Assembly: GCA_002423435.1 (NCBI GenBank)
Contig: DIWE01000038.1
Location: forward strand, 137,776-201,775
Length of the DNA: 64,000 bases
Reading direction: 5' to 3'
From: Clostridiales bacterium UBA6114
GTDB lineage: Bacteria > Bacillota > Clostridia > Oscillospirales > Butyricicoccaceae
In this document: in pieces, positions 44,106 to 52,644 of the stretch
How positions within the stretch are numbered: the first letter of the stretch is position 1
Layout of the letters: every line of letters begins with the position of its first letter
Notes under the pieces: model-generated
What the model saw: the letters and a program-made list of their open reading frames with translations, nothing else
Told to the model about the DNA's origin: nothing
Database searches by the model: none
Made by a program: the position numbers and the translations under genes

Positions 44106-44599
44106 TTTTCGACCTCCTCTCTCTGCTTCCCTAACAGCGCCTTAACTTCCTGCGCCATCTGCTCCAGAATAACCAGCGTCAGGAGAAACATGGCCACAGG
44201 GGCGGCTGCATACATCAGATTCTGCGGAATCTCAATGCCTGAAATGATGCGGTCCCCTGTCTCGATACACAGCTGAATCCCGTAATAGCAGTAGGATACG
44301 GAGAAAAGCATGATAACACACTGAACCAAGATATGGATGATTTCCCGGGACTTCACGGGCAGCATCTCCACAATCAGGTCAAAGGCCACCGCACCTTTCC
44401 GGTGGAAAATAACGGGCACACTGAGCATCATCATCCAGACAAACAAACAACGGGCTGTCTGCTCGCTCCACCAGAGGGGTGAATCCAGGACATACCGGAA
44501 AAATACCTGGAAGGCAATGATCACAATTGCCACACCCAGAAGTATCATGACGATTTTTTCCAGTACCCAAACCACCTTGTCCAACATCTTTAAATACAA
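44102..44599 (-). CDS. dctQ: TRAP transporter small permease DctQ
   Basis: A 165-residue protein with four TM segments and the DctQ pattern QVFFRYVLDSPLWWSEQTARCLFVW. It starts at TTG 44599 or ATG 44587; AAAGGATGG lies upstream. Partner of DctM and DctP in the same operon. Confidence 0.9.
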   Translation of the reverse strand: MYLKMLDKVVWVLEKIVMILLGVAIVIIAFQVFFRYVLDSPLWWSEQTARCLFVWMMMLSVPVIFHRKGAVAFDLIVEMLPVKSREIIHILVQCVIMLFSVSYCYYGIQLCIETGDRIISGIEIPQNLMYAAAPVAMFLLTLVILEQMAQEVKALLGKQREEVEK

Positions 44600-44639
44600 G
44601 ATACATCCATCCTTTCGCTTCTGCTGTTCTCTTTTCAGC

Positions 44640-45302
44640 TTAAGAAGATAAAATCCAGGTTGATAATTCTTGAAAGGAATCTGCTATATAATCGGGATGA
44701 GCTTCTTCCATCTCCTTTCTTGATCGGTAGCCCCAACTCACTCCTGCGCTGCCAAATCCTACATTTTGGGCATAGGCAATATCCGTTTCTGGTCCGTCAC
44801 CCACAAAAAGGATCTCCCGGTGTGACAATTGCAGGAACTGACATGCCTCATATCCGGATTCCGGATTTGGCTTCATCAGCCGTTTTTCACTGCGGCCCCA
44901 CACAAATTTCATCGGAATATTGGGAAAGTACCCTGCGATCATCCGTTTGGCATTGATATCTCTCTTATTGGTAATCACTCCAATTTGGATTCCGTTCCGG
45001 CTCAGCCTTTCCAGGCAGTCGCACACTCCGGGATAGGGCCTGGAGTATATCATACAGCCTATTTCATAGGCCTTTGTATAGTACTTGACCACTTGGTCCA
45101 ACCGCTCTGGCGGTACCACTGCTGAAAGCTCCTTTGTGATACCACCGCCAATCATTCTTCGATAGCTCTGCCATGGCTGAGCCGGCAGCCCACATAAGGT
45201 CAGCGCCAATGCAATGTTTCGCCCTACATCCGGCAGTGTATCGATTAATGTGCCGTCCAGATCAAAGACCACTGCTTTCCATCGCCCACTCACTCGTAAC
45301 AT
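44640..45302 (-). CDS. HAD-family phosphatase (Gph/PGP-like)
   Basis: A 220-residue HAD hydrolase with VVFDLDGTLIDT (nucleophile Asp), ITNKRD (motif II), a Lys in the KLMKPNP stretch and VGDGPETDIAYAQN (motif IV). The cap is the small helical type of phosphoglycolate phosphatases. It starts inside the end of the glycerol dehydrogenase gene (13-base overlap). Substrate: a small phosphorylated acid or sugar formed in the pathway, not determined. Confidence 0.85.
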   Translation of the reverse strand: MLRVSGRWKAVVFDLDGTLIDTLPDVGRNIALALTLCGLPAQPWQSYRRMIGGGITKELSAVVPPERLDQVVKYYTKAYEIGCMIYSRPYPGVCDCLERLSRNGIQIGVITNKRDINAKRMIAGYFPNIPMKFVWGRSEKRLMKPNPESGYEACQFLQLSHREILFVGDGPETDIAYAQNVGFGSAGVSWGYRSRKEMEEAHPDYIADSFQELSTWILSS

Positions 45303-46405
45303 TGCCCTTTCCGGTCAGTGGCAAGGATTCCGTCAAACACCGTCTGAGCATCCAGAAAAAACGGTTCTACCGTCCAATAGGATTTGATGGACGCCTCTGC
45401 AACCTTATAGAGCGCTTCATGATTGTTACGGTCTATTCCAAGGCCCGCCAGTGTCGTAGGCAGGCCGACCTGTTTGAAAAAGCGGAACATCCGATCGAAT
45501 TCTTCCTCTGGCCGCTGCTCAAGGATCAGCTGTACCAGAGTGCCAAAAGCAACAAACTCTCCGTGCAGCATTCTCCCGCACTCCTGGCCGGAGAGGTTGC
45601 TGAAGCCGGCGTTGAGCGCATGTGCGCCCGCACAGCCTGTATTCTGGAACCCAAGCCCGCTCAACAGGGTATTTGCCTCGATCACATCTTCCACATCCGG
45701 AGTACACAGTCCCTGCTCCGCCGCCAGTTTCGCCTGATAGCCCTTGGACAAAATCGTCTCCTGGCAGGCTTTAGCCACCGCCATACCCGCCAGGGTCCGT
45801 CTATAGCCCCGGCCGATGTAGTTGGCACTGTCGGAAGCCATATTGGCTCTTGCTTCCACATAAGTGGCCAAAGCATCACCCATACCCGCAACCAGATAGC
45901 GAATCGGGGCATGGACCAAAATCTCCGTGTCCAACAGCACCAGATCCGGATTCTTGTGGTAGTGGCGAGTCCCGTTATGGACGCCTTCCTCTGTATAAAT
46001 AACGGAGAGGCTGCTGGCGGGAGCATCTGTGGAAGCTGTGGTGGGGACAACGATCACCGGGCGATGGAGGTCATCCGCCACCGCTTTGGCGGTATCCACC
46101 GTCTTTCCGCCTCCGATGCCTACAATCACATCCGGAGCAAAGGGACTGGCCAGTTCCGTGGTCCGTGCAATTTTTTCCGCTGTGATCTGTCCCTCAAACC
46201 GCTCGATCTTGATGTCACCTTCCCCGTTTTGGTACATCGCCTGGAATTTGGCACTCAACTGGTCGTAAAAGAAGTAGTCGATGATGGCAAACACATTTTT
46301 TCCATATATCCCGGTGTATTCCAGCAGATGATCCAGTTCATTCCGGCCCTGTATATACCTGCTCGGAGCAGCAAACGCTCTGGTCCCGTTTATGACGCGC
46401 GCCAT
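45290..46405 (-). CDS. Iron-containing alcohol dehydrogenase, GldA-like
   Basis: A 371-residue glycerol-dehydrogenase-type enzyme. It shows GIGGGKTVDTAKAV (NAD loop), PTTASTDAPASSLSVIY, and metal ligands in AGMGDALATYVEA (Asp), CAGAHALNAGFS (His) and MLHGEFVAFGTL (His). It oxidises a polyol or reduces the carbonyl. First gene of the long operon, with a promoter and RpiR operator about 50-100 bases upstream. Confidence 0.9.
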   Translation of the reverse strand: MARVINGTRAFAAPSRYIQGRNELDHLLEYTGIYGKNVFAIIDYFFYDQLSAKFQAMYQNGEGDIKIERFEGQITAEKIARTTELASPFAPDVIVGIGGGKTVDTAKAVADDLHRPVIVVPTTASTDAPASSLSVIYTEEGVHNGTRHYHKNPDLVLLDTEILVHAPIRYLVAGMGDALATYVEARANMASDSANYIGRGYRRTLAGMAVAKACQETILSKGYQAKLAAEQGLCTPDVEDVIEANTLLSGLGFQNTGCAGAHALNAGFSNLSGQECGRMLHGEFVAFGTLVQLILEQRPEEEFDRMFRFFKQVGLPTTLAGLGIDRNNHEALYKVAEASIKSYWTVEPFFLDAQTVFDGILATDRKGQCYE

Positions 46406-46453
46406 GTGAACACCTCGAATTCTAATTTAATTACCAAATTATTTTCATTATTC

Positions 46454-46507
46454 TGTAATTCAATTACATCGCAACATTATCTTAATGTTACAGTTTTTGT
46501 TTGTCAA
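46454..46507 (-). promoter_or_regulatory. Promoter and RpiR-type operator of the large operon
   Basis: On the minus strand TTGACA (46507-46502) and TAAGAT (46484-46479) are 17 bases apart. About 10 bases downstream, at the expected start point, lies TGTAATTCAATTACA (46468-46454). A regulator bound there would block transcription. The same palindrome type occurs at the RpiR promoter. Confidence 0.65.
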
Positions 46508-46653
46508 TCCTTTTTTCTTCTCTTTCTTCTTTTTGTCATTTCCTTCTGAATTCGCCCTATTTTTTGTGCATAACATACAATTCATCAAGTTTCGAATACA
46601 GTATCTGCCCATTTCTTAGAATTTTGATTGTTCTTATGATTTTTCGATTCCTG

Positions 46654-46696
46654 TTGCAATTTTTTCTCTCCTCTGATATAATGTAATAAAATTACA
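46654..46696 (+). promoter_or_regulatory. Promoter and operator of the RpiR gene
   Basis: TTGCAA (46654-46659) and TATAAT (46677-46682) are 17 bases apart, and TGTAATAAAATTACA (46682-46696) starts on the last base of the -10 box. It matches the operator of the divergent operon at 13 of 15 positions and fits autorepression. Confidence 0.65.
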
Positions 46697-46744
46697 AGAT
46701 TATTTTATCGTTTTGAACGATCAGATAAAAGAAAGAGTGAGGTC

Positions 46745-47593
46745 ATGGAACAAGACACCGCTCCGGCCATTATCCTAAAAATGCGGGCTATGCGCGACAG
46801 TCTTTCGAAAGCAGAACAACGCGTCGCCGATACCATCATTTCCAATCCCCAGGAGGTCATATACGCTTCCGTCGCTGAGTTGGCCGAACGCAGCAAGGTA
46901 AGCGATCCCACAGTCGTGCGAACTTGTAAAAAGCTTGGTCTAAATGGCTATCAGGATCTTAAGATCACGCTGGCCAGAGAGTTGGTCAATCCTCTTCAGG
47001 CAATCAACGAGGAAATCACGTCCGGCGACGATATCCAAACCGTGATCAGCAAGATATTTCAAAGCACAGTCCGAACACTGGATTTCACCCACGGCACCTT
47101 GAAGCCCGAGGACGTTGCCCAGGCTGCCCAGATGATTCGCAGCGCAAGAAAGATCGTCATTGTCGGCGTAGGAAATTCCCACGCAATCTCTCTGGACCTC
47201 CAGCACAAGCTTATGCGCCTTGGAATGAACGCTCAGGCCTTTTCTGACCCGCATATGGCCACCATTGCCTTGTCCTATCTGGATCAACGGGATCTGCTTT
47301 TCTGTATCAGTCACTCGGGTAGTTCCCGCGAAGTCGTAGACCTGGCAATGCTGGGCAAACAAAATGGCGCGATGGTCATCAGCATCACAAATATCGGCAT
47401 CTCTCCTCTCAGCCGTATTTCCGATATTACGTTACACACCGCCTCCAATGAAACAAAGTACCGTATCTTTGGCCAGAGTTCCCGTATCGCCCAGTTGGCT
47501 ATCATCGATGCTCTGTATACCTTGATCGTACTCCACAATGAACAGAACAGTGTTCTTGTCGTCGAGAACGCCCTTAAAAATCGCAAATACTGA
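46745..47593 (+). CDS. RpiR/MurR-family regulator with SIS domain
   Basis: A 282-residue repressor. The N-terminal HTH_6 domain has LSKAEQRVADTIISNPQEVI and SKVSDPTVVRTCKKLG; the C-terminal SIS domain (about residues 120-265) has IVIVGVGNSHAISLDLQHKL and FCISHSGSSREVV, which bind a phosphosugar. It is divergent from the GldA-TRAP-kinase operon, so the ligand is probably the kinase product. HexR, a related family member, binds the same TGTAATNNNATTACA type of site. Confidence 0.92.
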   Translation: MEQDTAPAIILKMRAMRDSLSKAEQRVADTIISNPQEVIYASVAELAERSKVSDPTVVRTCKKLGLNGYQDLKITLARELVNPLQAINEEITSGDDIQTVISKIFQSTVRTLDFTHGTLKPEDVAQAAQMIRSARKIVIVGVGNSHAISLDLQHKLMRLGMNAQAFSDPHMATIALSYLDQRDLLFCISHSGSSREVVDLAMLGKQNGAMVISITNIGISPLSRISDITLHTASNETKYRIFGQSSRIAQLAIIDALYTLIVLHNEQNSVLVVENALKNRKY

Positions 47594-47727
47594 TTTCCGG
47601 GAAATGGAATCTGTGGTTTATATTTTGTGATTCAGGAAAGGTACAAATTTGCAAACTTCTGACAGTCCGGCAAGGAATGCCTCCACAAAGGGATAACAAC
47701 AAAATAACCGTTTGAAACAAGTCAAAA

Positions 47728-48068
47728 CCTCCGGCTAAGCCGGAGGCTTTAGTAAGCCCTAGAAGGGCATAATACGGACGAAGCCCCTTAAGGGGCCCCG
47801 AAAGATCTGCTGACTGCATTTCTTTCACGGGCTACCCCTTAAGGGGTTTTATTTACGCCTTCTTTTTCTTGCGACCCGTAAACCTGTCAACAATTTCTTT
47901 TAATCCTATCTGATCTGCCATCCAGTCTGATTCTAATTAGCTCCAGATGTATTCGGCTACTTGCTTTTTGTTCCATCCTACTGTATCCACATATGATGGA
48001 TACTCGTAAAAAGTAATTACTGAGACAGTTTACCGTTCAAGGCAAATGTAGCTCAGATAATCAGCTAC
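47728..48068 (-). mobile_element. IS200/IS605-like element remnant
   Basis: The minus-strand segment runs from a left hairpin (GTAGCT/AGCTAC, 48068-48048) through a TnpA C-terminal fragment to a right end with CCTCCGGC/GCCGGAGG (47746-47728) followed by TTTTGAC. Between them are CCCCTTAAGGGG palindromes at about 47840-47852 and 47783-47796. IS200/IS605 ends are such hairpins. Most of the transposase is missing, so this is a deletion derivative. No gene other than the fragment is present in 47594-48160. Confidence 0.6.
47855..48010 (-). pseudogene. TnpA (Y1 transposase) C-terminal fragment
   Basis: The frame reads YPSYVDTVGWNKKQVAEYIW, stop, LESDWMADQIGLKEIVDRF and TGRKKKKA. This follows the end of IS200-family TnpA proteins (YYVxTVG, then EYIxxQ and a D-PF-like end). 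The stop in place of Gln and absence of the HUH motif upstream show decay. Confidence 0.6.
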
Positions 48069-48096
48069 TTGGCGACGGGAAATGTAATAGAGATGT

Positions 48097-48136
48097 AAAA
48101 AGAGGAGTAAATCTGTAAAAGGATTTACCCCTCTTT
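48097..48136. terminator. Terminator of the DUF2680 gene
   Basis: AAAAGAGGAGTAAATC and GATTTACCCCTCTTTT form a 16-position stem with one mismatch or G:U and an eight-base loop, just after the DUF2680 gene. T-runs lie on both strands. Confidence 0.75.
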
Positions 48137-48160
48137 TAGTAACAAGCAACTTATTGATTT

Positions 48161-48631
48161 TTATTTCGTCTGTCCAAAGACTCCGCAAATCCCCTGACCG
48201 CGACCTGCGCCGCCCTGGCCTCGCCCTTGTCCGTTACCCATGCCACCGCCGAATCCGGCACCCATTTTCTGCCCTATTCCGCCCGAACCGGTGCCGTCAC
48301 AATTGGCCTGGTTCTGTTCTAGCGCGGCGATAATTTCATCAGCTCTTTCCTGTGTCATTGTGCCTGCTGCAACCCTTTCCAGAAGAGCGGCCTTTTTCTG
48401 TTCAAGCATCTGGGACTTGAACTCCGAGAGCTTTCCGGCGTCGTTTGCAATCGCACCGTAGGTTTTGCCGGAATCATTTCTTTCTTCGATCACACTGTCG
48501 ACGGTTTTACCGGTAAGCCCTGCGACAACCTCGGCGGGTATTTTGTAGGAAGCGGCAAGCGCCGTAACCGACATTGCGCCGACAACGAGTATCGCCAAAC
48601 CGATAGCCACGAATTTCTTAAACTTTGACAT
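48161..48631 (-). CDS. DUF2680 family secreted protein with Gly-rich tail
   Basis: A 156-residue protein: signal peptide (KKFVAIGLAILVVGAMSV), a DUF2680 domain with VVAGLTGKTVDSVIEERN and KKAALLERVAAGTMTQERAD, and a tail of about 40 residues rich in Gly, Gln and Met (GGGMGNGQGRGQGG). ATG 48631 follows AAAGGAG at 11 bases. It is divergent from a two-component system whose sensor has a similar Gly/Met-rich loop. Confidence 0.85.
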   Translation of the reverse strand: MSKFKKFVAIGLAILVVGAMSVTALAASYKIPAEVVAGLTGKTVDSVIEERNDSGKTYGAIANDAGKLSEFKSQMLEQKKAALLERVAAGTMTQERADEIIAALEQNQANCDGTGSGGIGQKMGAGFGGGMGNGQGRGQGGAGRGQGICGVFGQTK

Positions 48632-48825
48632 TAATAAATACTCTCCTTTTAATGTATTTGTTTTCTGCTGTTTGATTTGTTTATATAATGCCTGAGAAAT
48701 GTGGCAAAAGTATGTTTTTAGTTTTCTGAATTTGTGCCGATTTGCTTTCAAAAAACACACTTTTGCCATAGTTCATATTTACAATATGATATAATCAAAC
48801 TATAAAGCGTTGCAGAGGTGATCGT

Positions 48826-49521
48826 ATGCCGACTGTTCTGATCGCGGATGATAACCGTCAAATAACCTCCATTCTCGAAGAGTATGTTAAAAAAGACGGA
48901 TATACGCCCAAAGTTGCATTAAACGGGCAGGAGGCAATCGAACTATTTTTAAAAACTAAGCCCGATATTGTTTTGCTCGACGTCATGATGCCGATTATGG
49001 ATGGGTTTGAAGTTTGCCGTGAGATACGAAAAAACTCGAACACCCCAGTTATCATGATCACTGCAAGAGGCGAAGATTTTGAAAAAATCATGGGGCTCGA
49101 TATCGGGGCGGACGATTATATTGTAAAGCCATTTTCTCCAGGTGAAGTGATGGCAAGGGTCCGGGCGATCCTGCGCAGAGTCGACCGGACGGACGGGCAG
49201 AAAAAGCAAATCTTTTCATTCCGGAATCTTATTGTCAATCTTGACGACTATATCGTGACCATTGACAATAAGGAAGTTGCGCTTACAAAAAAAGAACTCG
49301 AAATTTTGTGGACGCTTGCCACCAATCAAAATAAAGTATTTTCCCGCGACAATCTATTGAACAGTCTGTGGGGTTATGACTATTTCGGAGATAACCGAAC
49401 GGTTGACTCCCATATTAAGCGCCTGCGCGCAAAGCTCGACGAATACAGGCACGAAAGCTGGGATATCAAAACCATATGGGGCGTCGGCTACAAATTTGAG
49501 GTGAAAGCCGATGAAAAATAA
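48826..49521 (+). CDS. OmpR/PhoB-family response regulator
   Basis: A 231-residue regulator: receiver domain with IADDNRQ, phospho-Asp in DIVLLDVMMP, Lys in DYIVKPF; winged-helix domain with SRDNLLNSLWGYDYFGDNRT. It overlaps the sensor kinase gene by 11 bases. The DUF2680 gene, divergent from it, is the likely target. Confidence 0.94.
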   Translation: MPTVLIADDNRQITSILEEYVKKDGYTPKVALNGQEAIELFLKTKPDIVLLDVMMPIMDGFEVCREIRKNSNTPVIMITARGEDFEKIMGLDIGADDYIVKPFSPGEVMARVRAILRRVDRTDGQKKQIFSFRNLIVNLDDYIVTIDNKEVALTKKELEILWTLATNQNKVFSRDNLLNSLWGYDYFGDNRTVDSHIKRLRAKLDEYRHESWDIKTIWGVGYKFEVKADEK

Positions 49522-50962
49522 GATAGCTTTCAAACTTACGGCCTATTTTTCAGCTGCACTGCTCTTGTTCTCCCTTATTATTGGCGGCGTTTTCGTAATG
49601 CTGTTTCGAAGTCATACGATCGAAGTCCATAAAGCCGATTTAGAAAAGCGGGCTGTGACGATGGCCACTACGCTCTCCGGATTTATGAATGGAACAACCA
49701 TAGGCGGGCAGAGCAGCGGCATGGGCAGGATGGGCGGCGGGCCGGGCGGTTACGGTGCCTATCTGCGTTTCTTAGACGATATTGCAATGGCCGATGTCTG
49801 GATCGTGGACGAACATCTCAATCTCATTACGAGCGGGATGGCAAGCAACAAATTAAGTTACGCGGATTTGCCGCAGGACGCGGAAGCTGTTGTGAAGGAA
49901 GTTTTTAAGGGTAACACAACCTTCAGCGAAGGCTTCAGCAATCTCTTGAAAACACCCACTTTGACGGTCGGTACGCCTATTGAATCGGGAGGAAAAGTCA
50001 TAGGCGCGCTGCTTTTGCATTCTCCGGTGGAAGGTATGAACGAGGCTACTGTACAAGGGGTCAGCATACTTGCTGTCAGCATAGTGGCAGCACTGTTATT
50101 ATCCATACTTTTGTCTGTCGCACTTGCGCTTGCCTTTACAAAGCCTCTGAAGAAAATGAGGAATACCGCAGCTTTGCTTGCCGGAGGTGATTATACCGCA
50201 AAAACCGACGTGCGGCAGAATGACGAAATCGGCGAGCTGGCCTCCACAATTGATGTGTTGAGTGAACGACTGGAGCAGGCAAGGCAGGAAAGCGAAAAAC
50301 TGGATAAACTCCGTCGGGATTTTGTGGCGAATATTTCTCATGAACTCAAAACCCCGGTTACCGTCCTTCGCGGTTCGCTGGAAGCACTGTGCGACGAGGT
50401 TGTAACCGACCCCGCGCGCGTAAAAGATTATCACCGTCAGATGCTTAAAGAGAGCCTGTTTCTTCAAAGGCTTGTAAACGACCTTCTGGATTTGTCCCGT
50501 CTGCAAAATACAGATTTCCAAATCGAAATGCAGGACATTAACCTTTGCGACGTGCTGAGCGATGCCGTCCGCAGCGCTGGGCAGATGGCTCTTAAAAAGA
50601 ATATTGAGATCCGACTTGAGCAAGATAAACAGATGCTGGCGGTTCATGGTGATTATGGCCGTCTGCGCCAGATGTTTTTGATCATTCTGGATAATGCTGT
50701 TAAGTTTTCTCCGCAGGGAGAAGTCGTTGCCGTTTCACTTAAAGACAAGACGGTTTCAATCCATGATCACGGCATCGGAATCCGCAAAGAGGATTTGCCG
50801 TACATTTTTGACCGGTTTTATAAGGTAAATTCGGAAGAAAATAAAAGCGGCTCCGGTCTTGGCCTCGCCATCGCAAAACAGATCGCCGACCGGCACCATA
50901 TCGCGGTTTCGGTCAGCAGCAAGATAAACGAGGGAACAGAGTTTCGGTTTCAATTTGAATAA
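49511..50962 (+). CDS. Membrane sensor histidine kinase
   Basis: A 483-residue kinase: TM1 (about 10-32), an extracellular domain of about 150 residues beginning with a Gly/Met-rich loop (QSSGMGRMGGGPGGYG), TM2 (about 180-205), HAMP, HisKA with FVANISHELKTP, and HATPase with HDHGIGI, FDRFYK and GSGLGLAIAK. It pairs with the overlapping response regulator. The signal is unknown; a terminator follows. Confidence 0.94.
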   Translation: MKNKIAFKLTAYFSAALLLFSLIIGGVFVMLFRSHTIEVHKADLEKRAVTMATTLSGFMNGTTIGGQSSGMGRMGGGPGGYGAYLRFLDDIAMADVWIVDEHLNLITSGMASNKLSYADLPQDAEAVVKEVFKGNTTFSEGFSNLLKTPTLTVGTPIESGGKVIGALLLHSPVEGMNEATVQGVSILAVSIVAALLLSILLSVALALAFTKPLKKMRNTAALLAGGDYTAKTDVRQNDEIGELASTIDVLSERLEQARQESEKLDKLRRDFVANISHELKTPVTVLRGSLEALCDEVVTDPARVKDYHRQMLKESLFLQRLVNDLLDLSRLQNTDFQIEMQDINLCDVLSDAVRSAGQMALKKNIEIRLEQDKQMLAVHGDYGRLRQMFLIILDNAVKFSPQGEVVAVSLKDKTVSIHDHGIGIRKEDLPYIFDRFYKVNSEENKSGSGLGLAIAKQIADRHHIAVSVSSKINEGTEFRFQFE

Positions 50963-50980
50963 AACAACTGCTCTAATAAA

Positions 50981-51010
50981 AAAAGAAAAGCGGTGCGCCG
51001 CTTTTCTTTT
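50981..51010. terminator. Bidirectional terminator
   Basis: AAAAGAAAAGCGG and CCGCTTTTCTTTT form a perfect 13-base-pair stem with a four-base loop between the kinase and the convergent DUF1858-DsrE gene. Confidence 0.85.
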
Positions 51011-51047
51011 TGACAAACAATAATTTGACTTTTATTTTAGCAACAAA

Positions 51048-51395
51048 TTAGAATGTAACTACTTTATCGGCCCATTCTACCATTTTGACACAATCGATCA
51101 TAGTCGAAAGCGGACACACATCCGTGCCTTCCATGCTCCTGGATTTCAAACAAGTTCCGCAGGCCAGGATTTCGCCTCCGGCATTATAATAAGCCTTCAC
51201 CTGCTCAGAAACGTCAAACTTTTCATGAGTCAGAGTTGCAGCACCTTTCGGCAGCGTCACGAACCTGCCGGCGGTATTGAGCATCCCCGGTTTTATTATG
51301 TCCACAAATCCAAGCTCCTGCATAATTTCTTTAATTTCAGGGTAATCCTGAGCCAAATTGTAAACGCTCTTTTTCAGGTCAATGATTTTTTCCAA
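51048..51395 (-). CDS. DUF1858-DsrE fusion protein
   Basis: A 115-residue protein. The first 50 residues match DUF1858 (IIDLKKSVYNLAQDYPEI, GFVDIIKPGMLNTAGR). The rest matches only the last third of DsrE-like sulfur-relay proteins, including the active-site ILACGTCLKSR. The DsrE core before that is missing, so it is a shortened fusion or an old internal deletion. It follows the Crp/Fnr gene by 20 bases. A sulfur or redox role is likely from the Cys pair; the substrate is unknown. Confidence 0.75.
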   Translation of the reverse strand: MEKIIDLKKSVYNLAQDYPEIKEIMQELGFVDIIKPGMLNTAGRFVTLPKGAATLTHEKFDVSEQVKAYYNAGGEILACGTCLKSRSMEGTDVCPLSTMIDCVKMVEWADKVVTF

Positions 51396-51415
51396 AACAT
51401 CAGCCCTCCAAACGA

Positions 51416-52069
51416 TTATTCTTTAAGAATTTCAATATATTCCGAGTCGAACTTTATAAATTCCTCATCTCTCATTTTTGCCAACTCTCTTGATAAGGAT
51501 GTACGCTGAACACCGATTTTTTCCGCCAGAGCTTTTTTTGACATGTTAAGCCTTATTCTGTTTGAGTTTTGCCGTTTCCGCTCATAATCCAGAAAGCTCA
51601 TAACGCTGTCGCGGATGGTCCTGTTCACATAGTGCTTGATTCGGTCTCCCAGGATTGCCACATGGTCTGATACGAATTCAAGGTAGCTCTTCAGGAATTC
51701 ATGATTATCAGAGAACAACTTTAACAGAAGGTCCTTATTTATCTCCAGAATCACAGTCGGCCGCTTCGCCGTTATGGTCATAGGATAATGCGGATTTTTG
51801 GAAAACAGCAGGTTGCCGCCAAGAATGTCATCATTCAAAAATTCGGCTATTGTCATAAGGCTGCCGGACTCATCTATGCGCTCCACAACAACTTTGCCCA
51901 TAAGAATGATTTCCAGTTTAGAGCAATTTTCACCAACAAAATGCACGATTCTGTTCTTGCCATAGGCGGCGGTTCTAAAGCCGCCGTCAATTAAATAACG
52001 GGTAATTTCGTCGGCGGATAATGATTGTAAAAGTGTCATCTGCGTGATCAGCTCAAAATAATCGTTCAT
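51416..52069 (-). CDS. Crp/Fnr-family transcriptional regulator
   Basis: A 217-residue regulator: cyclic-nucleotide-type sensor fold (about residues 20-120, ILMGKVVVERIDESGSLMTIAEFLNDDI) and C-terminal HTH with MSKKALAEKIGVQRTSLSREL. It has no N-terminal Fe-S Cys cluster, so it is not classical FNR. It heads the operon with the DUF1858-DsrE gene and is divergent from the permease genes, with a palindromic operator between. Confidence 0.9.
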   Translation of the reverse strand: MNDYFELITQMTLLQSLSADEITRYLIDGGFRTAAYGKNRIVHFVGENCSKLEIILMGKVVVERIDESGSLMTIAEFLNDDILGGNLLFSKNPHYPMTITAKRPTVILEINKDLLLKLFSDNHEFLKSYLEFVSDHVAILGDRIKHYVNRTIRDSVMSFLDYERKRQNSNRIRLNMSKKALAEKIGVQRTSLSRELAKMRDEEFIKFDSEYIEILKE

Positions 52070-52084
52070 ATCGATCCTCCCCTC

Positions 52085-52110
52085 AAAGGTGTTACATTGG
52101 TAACACCTTT
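52085..52110. promoter_or_regulatory. Crp/Fnr-type operator
   Basis: AAAGGTGTTAC (52085-52095), ATTG, and GTAACACCTTT (52100-52110) form a perfect 11-base inverted repeat with the four-base spacer typical for Crp/Fnr family sites. It lies in the 92-base gap between the regulator and the permease operon and should control both. Confidence 0.7.
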
Positions 52111-52161
52111 TTATTTATTATATCGGTATAATCAAAATATATCAAATCAAGGAGGGCATGT

Positions 52162-52644
52162 ATGGATATATTTACAATTGCATTCTGGATTATAGCGATT
52201 TTACTGACGGTTATTTCGCTGATAAAGGACAGGAAAAAAACTTTTGCGGCAATAAAAAAATCAAAAGGCATGATGGGGAATATGCTGGGTGAGATTATCG
52301 CCATCATATTTTTAATCGGCCTTGTTTTGACCTTTATTCCACCTGAAACGATAAAGTCAGTTTTGGGCTCGGCCAACACGTTTGTATCAACCGTCGTTTC
52401 GGCGCTTGTCGGAAGTATTACGCTCATACCGGCCTTTGTTGCCTTTCCTTTGGTTGGATCGTTGGTCGACGTCGGAGCGAGCATTGTTCCCGCTGTCGCG
52501 TTCCTTACAACGCTCACGATGGTGGGGATTGTTACTTTCCCGCTTGAAAAAAAGGAGTTCGGCACAAAATTCGCGCTTACCAGAAATGTACTGAGCTTTG
52601 GATTTGCGATTGTTATCGCACTTTCCATGGGGGTGATTCTATGA
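52162..52644 (+). CDS. Permease, N-terminal half (ArsP_1/DUF318-like)
   Basis: A 160-residue protein with four or five TM segments (IAFWIIAILLTVISLI; LGEIIAIIFLIGLVLTFIP; VVSALVGSITLIPAFVAFPLVG). It resembles one half of DUF318/ArsP_1 permeases, which export arsenicals or other small compounds. The other half is encoded by the next gene, overlapping by four bases, so the transporter is split. AAGGAGG precedes the ATG. Confidence 0.75.
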   Translation: MDIFTIAFWIIAILLTVISLIKDRKKTFAAIKKSKGMMGNMLGEIIAIIFLIGLVLTFIPPETIKSVLGSANTFVSTVVSALVGSITLIPAFVAFPLVGSLVDVGASIVPAVAFLTTLTMVGIVTFPLEKKEFGTKFALTRNVLSFGFAIVIALSMGVIL

